Virus record (IMG/VR): IMGVR_UViG_3300009163_000139
Span: 1 to 28,079 of that record
Reading direction: 5' to 3' (one strand)
DNA: 28,079 nucleotides
Source: a virus
The notes under the pieces are model-generated. The model searched no databases. It saw only the letters and a program-made list of their open reading frames with translations, and had not been told where the DNA came from. The translations under genes and the position numbers were made by a program. Positions 16,661 to 24,029 of this stretch are shown in pieces (position 1 is the first letter of the stretch; every line of letters starts with the position of its first letter).

Positions 16661-16662
16661 GC

Positions 16663-17025
16663 TTACACTCCCATAATAATTTCAACAGTAGCACCAGTTC
16701 CAGAACGAGCAGTTACATTAGCTCGGACATATCTCCACGGAGCAACTGTTGTAAAACCATCAGTAGCAGTTGTAGTACCAGACAAACTAATAGTAGCAAT
16801 AGTTATCCAGTTAGACTTAACACCATTTAGTGTGTCTGTCTCATTAGAAACTTGAATATCAATAGCAGCAGTTACAGCACCTGTGCCAGTAACAATAGCT
16901 TGAAAAGAACTATAGGGACTTTCTTTATAAATAGGGTAAGAAGCAGCAACAGCAGTTGTTGAATTTACTCCACTAAAAGAAAAGTAACGAGGTTGCTCTC
17001 CACTCTTGAGAAACATATTAGCCAT
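16663..17025 (-). CDS. Small beta-sandwich virion protein
   Basis: 120 residues, start ATG 17025 (GGGAGTTTAGT upstream), the first gene after the 17060-17093 terminator. The sequence MANMFLKSGEQPRYFSFSGV is followed by alternating hydrophobic/polar strands (SSFQAIVTGTGAVTAAIDIQ, NWITIATISLSGTTTATDGF, WRYVRANVTARSGTGATVEI). This is the composition of a small beta-sandwich such as a head decoration or tail accessory domain. Similar short proteins occur beside capsid and fibre genes in aquatic phages. Function is unproven. Confidence 0.75.
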   Translation of the reverse strand: MANMFLKSGEQPRYFSFSGVNSTTAVAASYPIYKESPYSSFQAIVTGTGAVTAAIDIQVSNETDTLNGVKSNWITIATISLSGTTTATDGFTTVAPWRYVRANVTARSGTGATVEIIMGV

Positions 17026-17059
17026 ACTAAACTCCCATCTTGCAAAGGTTGTACCTATT

Positions 17060-17093
17060 AAAAATACTAGGAGAAGACTATTCTCCTCCTAGT
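17060..17093 (-). terminator. Rho-independent terminator after the beta-helix gene
   Basis: An inverted repeat with arms AGGAGAA (17069-17075) and TTCTCCT (17081-17087), loop GACTA, and outer arms ACTAG (17066-17070) and CTAGT (17089-17093), so the hairpin can extend past a small bulge. In the leftward direction it is followed by GTATTTTTAAT, a T tract. It starts nine bases after the stop codon of the beta-helix gene. Confidence 0.8.
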
Positions 17094-17101
17094 AGACTAT
17101 A

Positions 17102-18085
17102 TTAGTCAGTACCAATAGCAGGAAGTACAAAGCCAGAGAAACCTACATCTCCAATGTACAAGTTATTAAACAACCCATACTGGACAGCAGCAGCGGTAAT
17201 CATCAAAGCACCAGCAACATCTAAGCCACGAACTACGTTGTTCTGAATAATGCCTGAACCAGTAGTAGCAGAAGTAGTAACCAAGAAAGCACCAGTAGCA
17301 CTATCTGTATTAACACTGTATATCTTATTACCTGTAATCAAAGCAGCAGTCATTACTAATGCAGCATGACTCAAGAATTGAGACACGTTATTTTGAGCAA
17401 CAGTTTGAACCACAACATTATCAGCTAGTGTTAGACCAGTCATTGTGTTAAGCACAACAATAGGAGCAACAGACTTGGTAGTGGCATCAGACTTAATGAA
17501 ACAGTTAGATACTTGCAAGAAGTCTGAGTTAGTAGATACAGTAGTTTTAACTGCTGACAAGAAACCTAGAATAGCACTTGTATCAGTAAAAGAACAGTTG
17601 TCAATGGTAAAGTAAGCCGCAGCAGCTACTGTAAAAGCAGCAGTGATAGACAAGAAGTTACCAATAAAACGGCAATTAAGAATTGATATGTTATCAGCAG
17701 AAACAGCAATAGTAGTGGTTGCTGCTGTACCAAGAGTAAACGTAGGACGCTTAGTACCAACACCTAAACCAACAATTGCTACACCAGCAACATCAAAAGC
17801 CAAAGCAGTAGCACTAGAAATGGTTTCAGCGTGACCTGGTTTAATAAAAATAATGTCTCCACGATTAGCAGTACAACTAGAAATAGCATACTCTAGCGTA
17901 CCAAATGGAGCATTGAAAGTACCAGGATTACCGTCAGAACCACCAACTTGTCCAGGCAGAGTTGGAGTGGCATTAGACACCCAGTAGACTTGACCAGGGT
18001 GAGACTGAGTGATTGGAACACCACGGATAGTTACATTGTTAAAACCACCGGGATAGTTAGACGCAGGGGATTGAGGCAAAGCCAT
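17102..18085 (-). CDS. Beta-helix virion protein downstream of the capsid gene
   Basis: 327 residues, start ATG 18085 with GGAGTTTTAAA upstream. The N-terminus (about 1-45) is GFNNVTIRGVPITQSHPGQV then YWVSNATPTLPG, followed by a cap (GTFNAPFGTLEYAISSCTAN, RGDIIFIKPGHAETIS) and beta-helix coils (ISILNCRFIGNFLSITAAFT, FTIDNCSFTDTSAILGF, LITGNKIYSV). The coil pattern resembles parallel beta-helix proteins, but the usual tailspike cap motif (DFGAxGDG) is missing. Its place right after the capsid gene, in a unit bounded by two terminators, hints at a head-associated fibre or an abundant virion surface protein rather than a tail enzyme. Function unproven. Confidence 0.8.
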   Translation of the reverse strand: MALPQSPASNYPGGFNNVTIRGVPITQSHPGQVYWVSNATPTLPGQVGGSDGNPGTFNAPFGTLEYAISSCTANRGDIIFIKPGHAETISSATALAFDVAGVAIVGLGVGTKRPTFTLGTAATTTIAVSADNISILNCRFIGNFLSITAAFTVAAAAYFTIDNCSFTDTSAILGFLSAVKTTVSTNSDFLQVSNCFIKSDATTKSVAPIVVLNTMTGLTLADNVVVQTVAQNNVSQFLSHAALVMTAALITGNKIYSVNTDSATGAFLVTTSATTGSGIIQNNVVRGLDVAGALMITAAAVQYGLFNNLYIGDVGFSGFVLPAIGTD

Positions 18086-18174
18086 TTTAAAACTCCTAAA
18101 TTGACATAAGTGTTAAGCAAACAACACTACTAAGTGTAAGTAGCGTCATCAATAGGATAGCACAGTTGCTTGTA

Positions 18175-18258
18175 CTATTTCTTTTTCTTTTTTCCAGGTA
18201 ACGTAGATTTTCCTGGTTCAGGGCGTTTGCCCTTTTCTTTTTCACGTTCAAAGCTCAT
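18175..18258 (-). CDS. 27-residue Lys-rich peptide between terminator and beta-helix gene
   Basis: An ATG at 18258 follows a strong AGGAG (AGGAGCTTCT then ATG) and opens a frame of 27 codons to TAG at 18177-18175. The product is MSFEREKEKGKRPEPGKSTL followed by PGKKKKK: 9 Lys and 2 Arg in 27 residues. The gene begins 22 bases after the capsid terminator hairpin. Its strong ribosome site, clean frame and position in the late unit argue for translation. It could be a DNA-binding or virion peptide, or a leader controlling the beta-helix gene; nothing in the sequence decides. It is short enough to be missed by most gene callers. Confidence 0.6.
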   Translation of the reverse strand: MSFEREKEKGKRPEPGKSTLPGKKKKK

Positions 18259-18280
18259 AGAAGCTCCTATTAAATAAGAA

Positions 18281-18299
18281 CCCCCTCACAAGGAGGGGG
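18281..18299 (-). terminator. Terminator after the major capsid gene
   Basis: A seven-base GC-rich stem, CCCCCTC (18281-18287) with GAGGGGG (18293-18299), and loop ACAAG. Read leftward it is followed by GTTCTTATTTAA. It lies 18 bases after the capsid stop codon, where many phages have a terminator that raises capsid mRNA levels relative to downstream genes. Confidence 0.85.
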
Positions 18300-18316
18300 C
18301 TTGTTACTAAGAACAA

Positions 18317-19237
18317 TTAGGGGCCGTTGACACCCCAGACAGCACGAGAATCAGACCAACCGAACGAATAACGCTCATAGCCTTTGGCTTTAGCATTCAT
18401 CGTATCAAAGTCATTGTCTTGATCAAACATGATGGCATGACGCTCATAGTACTTCATACCTGTACCACCCGGAATAGTATTACGGATGAAAAAAGCGTGA
18501 GGTGAAGAGAAGTAGTGATTAACTTTAAAACCACCGGGTAAGTAGTTGCCAGTTGAAATGACATTGATGTCATTGTTGGCATTACCAGTTTGGTATTTAG
18601 AGTTAAGAATGCGTTGAGCATTAAACACTTCTTGACGAGCAATATGCAAGGAGTCAGGTTGAATAGCGATCATCAAACCACGGTCATTTTGCAGACCCAT
18701 TATTGCAATCACTGCATCTTCCAAAGCAGCTTCAGACAAATCTACATCAACCGTAGGCTTGTTAGCCCAAGTACCACCAGTGGTGTTGGGATGATCCGTA
18801 GCACAAAGTGCTTTGCCATCACCACCAGCATAGGTAGAATTAAATGCACGGTTGTAAACGTTAGCTGCAATGTTTTCTTTCGTTTGACGGAAAGACATAG
18901 CCAAAGCTGCTGAACGTTTCTTGGAGATCATCTCATAAAGATTGTCATCCATCTCTTCTTTGGTTACGATATAACCCATTGCGTAAGCAACGTGTGTATA
19001 ACGAGTTACATAACCTTGAACTTCAGAATCATACTGAACGCCAGAGCCTTGTGACTTGACAGGTACAAGACCAAATCCAGTCAGTTGAACATCTTCTTCG
19101 TAGTTCTGAGTAGAAGTATCCAGATCAAATAAATTTACATATTCTTCAGGATGTTCGTCATATGTTTGTCCCCACCAAGCTTTGATACCGGGCCACAAGG
19201 CCTTCGGGTGGGAACTGGTTGTGATAATGCCAGCCAT
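18317..19237 (-). CDS. Major capsid protein, HK97 fold (Mu gpT-like group)
   Basis: 306 residues, start ATG 19237 with AGGAGAATAGACT upstream. The N-terminus MAGIITTSSHPKALWPGIKA then WWGQTYDEHPEEYVNLFD is followed by the E-loop/spine region (VQYDSEVQGYVTRYTHVAYA, MGYIVTKEEMDDNLYEMI, RSAALAMSFRQTKENIAANV). The C-terminal P/A domain contains ICEQ-like strand DRGLMIAIQPDSLHIARQEV and a final segment YERHAIMFDQDNDFDTMNAK then GYERYSFGWSDSRAVWG. Length and pattern match the Mu gpT-like coat proteins. It forms the icosahedral shell, assembled on the scaffold encoded upstream and probably folded with help from the GroES-like protein. The gene ends just before a strong terminator. Confidence 0.9.
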   Translation of the reverse strand: MAGIITTSSHPKALWPGIKAWWGQTYDEHPEEYVNLFDLDTSTQNYEEDVQLTGFGLVPVKSQGSGVQYDSEVQGYVTRYTHVAYAMGYIVTKEEMDDNLYEMISKKRSAALAMSFRQTKENIAANVYNRAFNSTYAGGDGKALCATDHPNTTGGTWANKPTVDVDLSEAALEDAVIAIMGLQNDRGLMIAIQPDSLHIARQEVFNAQRILNSKYQTGNANNDINVISTGNYLPGGFKVNHYFSSPHAFFIRNTIPGGTGMKYYERHAIMFDQDNDFDTMNAKAKGYERYSFGWSDSRAVWGVNGP

Positions 19238-19252
19238 AGTCTATTCTCCTAA

Positions 19253-19858
19253 TTAGATGACCGCAGTGCCAGTACCGGCGCTGTAGACATGATTGTTAAT
19301 ACGTACCAATAGCTTGGCATAAGCAGAGGCGGGGGTGTTATCTACACGCTGAGTAAAGCCCAAGAGCTTTAAGTTAGCAGTAGTAGTATCCGTAAGGGTA
19401 GCAGCAGTTACTGTACCTGAATCACTGTAGTCGGTAGCACCAGCAGCAATCAAGAAATTAGTATTGCGACCAATATCAGTAACAGCAGTAGGAACAGTTT
19501 GACCATCTTGAATTTCAAAGACAATGTTTGCATCATCTGCAACCAAAGCATATTGAACAGTAGTGGCACTAGCTTGAATACTGCGGATAGTCAAATCAAT
19601 GTTAGTAGCAACCAAGCTAACTCCAGGAGGAGCAACTAGGAAACCAACTACAACACCAATGATTGCAGAACCTGCAACACCAATTGAGATACCAGCAAGA
19701 CCATTAGTATCAGCACTACCACTGAGGGTAACTGGATCACCAATGTACAAATCTGCACTATTAACAGGAACAGAGTACAAACGGGCTTGGCCTGTGTACG
19801 GTGCTCCACTGAGATAACTGACAGGCTTTAAGCCGCCAGGACGATTTACGTTTGCCAT
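19253..19858 (-). CDS. Capsid-accessory / decoration-type protein
   Basis: I take ATG 19858 (MANVNRPGGLKPVSYLSGAP, 201 residues) because TTAGGAGTTTTT lies directly before it; upstream in-frame starts have no ribosome site. The sequence GAPYTGQARLYSVPVNSADL, YIGDPVTLSGSADTNGLAGI and SIGVAGSAIIGVVVGFLVAP, then YALVADDANIVFEIQDG, belongs to a common group of beta-rich proteins encoded just before the capsid gene in aquatic podoviruses. It probably sits on the capsid as decoration or stabiliser. No enzymatic residue pattern is visible. Confidence 0.8.
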   Translation of the reverse strand: MANVNRPGGLKPVSYLSGAPYTGQARLYSVPVNSADLYIGDPVTLSGSADTNGLAGISIGVAGSAIIGVVVGFLVAPPGVSLVATNIDLTIRSIQASATTVQYALVADDANIVFEIQDGQTVPTAVTDIGRNTNFLIAAGATDYSDSGTVTAATLTDTTTANLKLLGFTQRVDNTPASAYAKLLVRINNHVYSAGTGTAVI

Positions 19859-19874
19859 AAAAACTCCTAATAAA

Positions 19875-20387
19875 TTAAGTGAGTTTGATACCACCCTGCG
19901 GAACATAAAATCCTGGGTTATCCCCAGTAACTTTACCGTTTCGAATTGCAGCATCAATACGATTATTTTTTGCTTGAAGTACAGCTTGATCTTCCTCATA
20001 CCATTCTTGCCGAACTTTCATTAAGTAACCGTACTGCTCTGTGCCTTCTGCACGAGGATTTACGAGATACCTAATTCTTTCTCCAAGGTCGCCATTACGA
20101 CTAACCACATTTTCACTCACACCACCAATTTCTTCAGGGGTGACAAACTCATAACCACTATCCATAGCTTCTTGAATACGGCTTCCCGTATCTGTGAAAA
20201 TATGAAGATGGTATCCCGGAATTTGATTCCGTACACCTAACTTAGCTTCCGTACCGTTAAATACGTTACGGCGTTTACGAGTTGCACCATCTACTGCTTT
20301 TGCAGGAGTATCTGCTGCTTCTTGTTTCTCTTGGTAACGAGCATTTGCACGTTCAACCTTTTGTTCATAAGTCAATGCTGCTGGCAT
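19875..20387 (-). CDS. Head-module protein of unknown function
   Basis: 170 residues, start ATG 20387 (AAAGGAAAATATT upstream). The N-terminus is helical and charged (EQKVERANARYQEKQEAADT), followed by a basic segment (GATRKRRNVFNGTEAKLG) and a compact domain with NQIPGYHLHIFTDTGSRIQE and FVTPEEIGGVSENVVSRN. Residues about 118-145 (YGYLMKVRQEWYEEDQAVLQ) are helical. This protein is repeatedly found between scaffold and decoration genes in similar phages. A minor capsid or assembly role is likely by position only. Confidence 0.72.
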   Translation of the reverse strand: MPAALTYEQKVERANARYQEKQEAADTPAKAVDGATRKRRNVFNGTEAKLGVRNQIPGYHLHIFTDTGSRIQEAMDSGYEFVTPEEIGGVSENVVSRNGDLGERIRYLVNPRAEGTEQYGYLMKVRQEWYEEDQAVLQAKNNRIDAAIRNGKVTGDNPGFYVPQGGIKLT

Positions 20388-20420
20388 AATATTTTCCTTT
20401 GAGTATATAGTAAATTAAAT

Positions 20421-21260
20421 TTAGTTCCAGTCGTAGTCTTGGACGTATTGTTCACGGGTCATAAGCTTTTGTTTTACAAACCGATCACAAGCATCCTTGG
20501 CTGTAGGAGGGAGGTTGTCATAACTTTGGGCATTGCTACCACTACGACTCTGCCTACCAGAACCAGACTCCACACGACTAGCACTCACATTCTTTTTACT
20601 TCCACCAAATTTATTTGGAAACTCTTCTACCAACACTTCATCTAGCTTATCAAGAAATGGTTGTCCTTTAAGTCCTGGAAACTCTAACCGAAGACTTTCG
20701 CCAATACCATTAGCAATGCTTGTCATTCTTCGATCTTCACCAAACCAGTTGTTACGGTCTAGCCAAAGTTGAAGTGAAGGATCAATTGTTGCAGCAGTTT
20801 CTGTAGCAACAGGTTCTTTCGTACTAACAACATCTTTAACGGCTTGCTTTGCTTCTCTAAAGCTTTCCTTTGCTTCGTCCAACGCATCGTCTAACGCATT
20901 AACTTTTTGTCCGTCACCATCAGTAATGGCTTGAGCACGGCTATCTTTAATTTCCTGAATACGCCTTTCGTAGTCAGTAGCTTTACGTTCATAAGACTCT
21001 CTCTGAAATCTCTTAAACTCTTCAGCAGCTTCACGAAACTCTTTAAGCTGCTCTTTTGTTTGGTTAAGATCTTTTATTAGATTCTCATTATTCTTACGCA
21101 GAATAGGGAGAATCTCACGACCTCGTTTTACAAAAGTTTCAGCATCTACCCAGTCATTCTCATTTCCCCGAAATCGTTCTTTTGGAACCCATCCTTGGGA
21201 TTCAGCCTCGTGGCGAACTTCTGGCGATGTCTCATTGGTGACACTTGCTTCTTCGCTCAT
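20421..21260 (-). CDS. Scaffolding protein
   Basis: 279 residues, start ATG 21260 (GGAGTAAGGT upstream), acidic and helical. Residues about 45-145 form a long coiled coil (ENLIKDLNQTKEQLKEFREA, EEFKRFQRESYERKATDYER, DDALDEAKESFREAKQAVKD). A hinge rich in Thr/Ala follows, and a C-terminal basic/Ser-rich stretch (GSKKNVSASRVESGSGRQSR) leads to a final helical hairpin (TAKDACDRFVKQKLMTREQY). That shape, long coiled coil with a C-terminal coat-binding hairpin, is typical of internal scaffolds. It lies between portal/co-chaperonin and capsid genes, the usual scaffold position. Confidence 0.85.
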   Translation of the reverse strand: MSEEASVTNETSPEVRHEAESQGWVPKERFRGNENDWVDAETFVKRGREILPILRKNNENLIKDLNQTKEQLKEFREAAEEFKRFQRESYERKATDYERRIQEIKDSRAQAITDGDGQKVNALDDALDEAKESFREAKQAVKDVVSTKEPVATETAATIDPSLQLWLDRNNWFGEDRRMTSIANGIGESLRLEFPGLKGQPFLDKLDEVLVEEFPNKFGGSKKNVSASRVESGSGRQSRSGSNAQSYDNLPPTAKDACDRFVKQKLMTREQYVQDYDWN

Positions 21261-21301
21261 ACCTTACTCCTAATTTTTAAAACTGTCAATAACTATTTAA
21301 A

Positions 21302-21649
21302 TCAGCCCCTGGCTAGGTAGGGATCAACAAGACTGACATCAGCATCCAAAGTGCCTGTAATGTCCTTATCATTAACCATCCTATACTGCTTTCCGTCTTT
21401 ACCTAAGTAAAGAAGCCCAGCGTACTTAGCAAAGATTACTTTGTCTCCAATCCCACACCAAGGTGTAGGTTCGTCGCCATAGCATTGGTTGCCCATAGCA
21501 ATAACAACACCAGTTGTATTGCCCATTTGCTCACGCTCTTTTGTAGTCTCAGTAGTCAAGATAATGCCCCCAGAGGACACCTCTTTAACTTCTTGAGGCT
21601 TAATAAGTACACGCCATCCAACAGGGTTAATTCCAGATTCATTACTCAT
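21302..21649 (-). CDS. GroES/Cpn10-like co-chaperonin
   Basis: 115 residues, start ATG 21649. The Cpn10 fold signature is clear: VGWRVLIKPQEVKEVSSGGI (10-29) corresponds to the first strand and the mobile loop with its GG-I motif, TTGVVIAMGN (45-54) to the central strand, IGDKVIFAKYAG (67-78) to GDxVxFxxY, and YRMVNDKDITGTL (89-101) to the final strand. Host GroES is about 95 residues; T4 gp31 is 111. Phage co-chaperonins replace GroES on host GroEL and help fold the coat protein. The position between portal and scaffold genes fits that role. The roof loop region is short. Confidence 0.88.
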   Translation of the reverse strand: MSNESGINPVGWRVLIKPQEVKEVSSGGIILTTETTKEREQMGNTTGVVIAMGNQCYGDEPTPWCGIGDKVIFAKYAGLLYLGKDGKQYRMVNDKDITGTLDADVSLVDPYLARG

Positions 21650-21666
21650 TTGTGTTTCTCACTCTC

Positions 21667-21882
21667 TTACTTAGTTTCAAACAAATCTTCATACTCAAGG
21701 TTTAGAAGAGTAGCAATTACTCGACACCGACCTTTAACTTCTGCTTCTTCTTCAAAAGCATTATTTACCAATCCCTCTTTCATAGCTTCACGATCTGCTT
21801 GTAGCATTTTCATAAAACGTTTAGTAACAGGGTGATATTTCCATTCCTCAAAAGATTCCGCACTAACTGGCTCAATAGACAT
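21667..21882 (-). CDS. Small acidic hypothetical protein after the portal gene
   Basis: 71 residues, start ATG 21882 with AAGGAGTAAAA. The sequence is almost all helical: FEEWKYHPVTKRFMKMLQAD, then REAMKEGLVNNAFEEEAEVK and CRVIATLLNLEYEDLFE. Similar short proteins containing 'EEW..HPVT..FM' are seen next to portal genes of related phages. The function is unknown; it may help portal or procapsid assembly. Confidence 0.7.
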   Translation of the reverse strand: MSIEPVSAESFEEWKYHPVTKRFMKMLQADREAMKEGLVNNAFEEEAEVKGRCRVIATLLNLEYEDLFETK

Positions 21883-21900
21883 TTTTACTCCTTGTTAAAT

Positions 21901-24024
21901 TTACATTTGTGGTACTTGCTCCTGCATCCCCATACCCATATCCATGCCTGTATCCATGCCTGTGTCCATAGGTATTTGAAGTTGCTGTTGCTCTTGCGGT
22001 TGACTACCCATCATAGATGAGTAAACCTTATTCATTGTGTCGATAGACCTTAAGATGCCCTCTCGACGTTCACGCTGTAATCCAATTTGTGTATTAATCT
22101 CTTGTATACGAAGTTTTTCTCCTTGATGCAAGACACCAATCTTAAGTACTTCAGCTTCTGCTTCAAGCTTTTTAATCTTAGCTTGATTAAGTTCTGCTTC
22201 AGACATAAGTTTAAGCAGACCCATCTTCATAGCTAATTCAGACTCAACTTGTTTGCTTCTGATTTTCATCTCTTCAATTTGAATCTTAATATTTGGTTGT
22301 GGTTGAATAGCATTCGGGCCTTTAGGATCAGGCAAAAGCTTATCAATATTCATAACCTTCATTGCTTTGAGGAAACCATATTCAGCCTCATAGCGATTGT
22401 ATAAGTCAGGACTTGCAGCTACTCGTTGAGCAATAGCAGCAGCTTGCTGTATACGCTGTGCATCAGAAGTAATGCTTGGATCAGCAGTAGGCATAACGTC
22501 TGTTACTGGGCCATCGTAGTCCGTAGCTAGAACTATACCTTGACTCTGTGCATTAGAAACGTATTGTGTATTCTCACTAATAAAGATTTGATTTAAACGA
22601 TATAGTTTGCGGAACTCTTGTTTAAGACTACGATGAGTGCGTTTAAAGATACCGTTAAATATCTTCATACCTTGCTCTGCCATAGTACGAGTAGTCTCAG
22701 CAGGAGTATTCTGTCCAGGATTTTGTCCCGTCATAATATCAACAGCACCACCAATACGTTCACCATAGTTAATTAGTAAGTTCAACAAAGTAAACAATAC
22801 TTGAGATGGTTCGCGTACTGGTAGTGGAACTATACCTTTACGTAAGTCATCACCAGTGGTATCAACGTGTTTCCATTCCATTGGGTTAAAGGTGTAGTTA
22901 CCACCACGTAACTTAATCCCACGGCTAAGAAAACCACCAGCAGTATTAGCCATAGTACCTGAATCAACCAGTTGGTTGACAATGGTATTAATAGATTCAT
23001 TAAGAGGGCCAAGGAGAACACCAAAACCAAGATCATAGAAGCCACCATCAGGAGAGGGAACAAAAGGATACTTAGTAAAGTATTGTTCTGCCTTGATGCT
23101 AAGAATAACTTCATCTTTATTACGCTCTATATCTTCAAGGGTGTATCGAGCTACGATACGAGCAACTTGTTTGTTGTCTCTACGTACATAAACAATGTAA
23201 GGTTCAGCGTAACCATCATCATCAAAGTCAATATGACAATGCTGTTCAAGTATTTCAACTGGGGTACTTAAATCATTTACATCTGGTGGACTCATTCCTT
23301 GTGCTTTGTCTTGAGCATTTTGAAGACCACTACTTGTACTTGAACTAGAATACTGTTGAGATTGACCTTCTTCTGTTGCCTTTAACCACAATCCGCGAGC
23401 TACACGTTCATAGATTTCATTCTTAGTCATCTGAAGAACATGGGTAACACGGTGGGCTGTTTCTAAACTTTTAGTCCAGTAATTAACAACCAAGTCTTTA
23501 GCTAAAACATTCTCAGAGATGTTGTGTTTACGAATAGGATCGTAATAGCTTTTCTTAAAAGCACAACCAACAATAGGTTGCGTGATAAGAACCTTGTCCA
23601 TTTCAGATTCCCAATCCTCGTCTTCTTCAAGAAGTTGGTAGCTCATGTGTTGTTCAATACGGGTAGATCGTAGAGCACGAGTACCATCTTTGTCATCACC
23701 AACAACACGACACTTTACAGGAAGGTTTCCATCTACTAAGACAGGGTAGCTACGAGCATGATATTGCAATGCAGCAATAGTTATAAGCGGGAACTTAATG
23801 TTGCTTGCATTAGGCCAAGGAAAGTTTTTAGTCTCTGCAACTTGTAGGGCAAGTTTGAGGGAAGTCTCTGTCCGTTTTTCCCAATCACTACGAGATTGAA
23901 TGTCATTGTCAAAGTCTTTGACAATACAAGTTCCAATTGTTGCTAGGTCTTCTTTACATAAAAGACTAGCAATATTGGCCTCATATACAAGGTCACTAAC
24001 TTTAAATTTATCTTTGAGATTCAT
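21901..24024 (-). CDS. Portal protein
   Basis: I prefer ATG 24024 (MNLKDKFKVSDLVYEANIAS, 707 residues), six bases after the large terminase stop; an in-frame ATG at 24069 would overlap terminase with no good ribosome site. Clip/wing motifs such as WPNASNIKFPLITIAALQYH, ARSYPVLVDGNLPVKCRVVG and LGPLNESINTIVNQLVDSGT are typical of large podovirus portals; P22 portal has 725 residues. Residues about 570-660 form a coiled coil (IQIEEMKIRSKQVESELAMK, LKLMSEAELNQAKIKKLEAE), likely the barrel. The last 35 residues are Gln/Met/Gly-rich with a short tandem repeat (MDTGMDTGMDMGMGMQ). It forms the dodecameric DNA entry ring. Confidence 0.9.
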   Translation of the reverse strand: MNLKDKFKVSDLVYEANIASLLCKEDLATIGTCIVKDFDNDIQSRSDWEKRTETSLKLALQVAETKNFPWPNASNIKFPLITIAALQYHARSYPVLVDGNLPVKCRVVGDDKDGTRALRSTRIEQHMSYQLLEEDEDWESEMDKVLITQPIVGCAFKKSYYDPIRKHNISENVLAKDLVVNYWTKSLETAHRVTHVLQMTKNEIYERVARGLWLKATEEGQSQQYSSSSTSSGLQNAQDKAQGMSPPDVNDLSTPVEILEQHCHIDFDDDGYAEPYIVYVRRDNKQVARIVARYTLEDIERNKDEVILSIKAEQYFTKYPFVPSPDGGFYDLGFGVLLGPLNESINTIVNQLVDSGTMANTAGGFLSRGIKLRGGNYTFNPMEWKHVDTTGDDLRKGIVPLPVREPSQVLFTLLNLLINYGERIGGAVDIMTGQNPGQNTPAETTRTMAEQGMKIFNGIFKRTHRSLKQEFRKLYRLNQIFISENTQYVSNAQSQGIVLATDYDGPVTDVMPTADPSITSDAQRIQQAAAIAQRVAASPDLYNRYEAEYGFLKAMKVMNIDKLLPDPKGPNAIQPQPNIKIQIEEMKIRSKQVESELAMKMGLLKLMSEAELNQAKIKKLEAEAEVLKIGVLHQGEKLRIQEINTQIGLQRERREGILRSIDTMNKVYSSMMGSQPQEQQQLQIPMDTGMDTGMDMGMGMQEQVPQM

Positions 24025-24029
24025 ATTCT

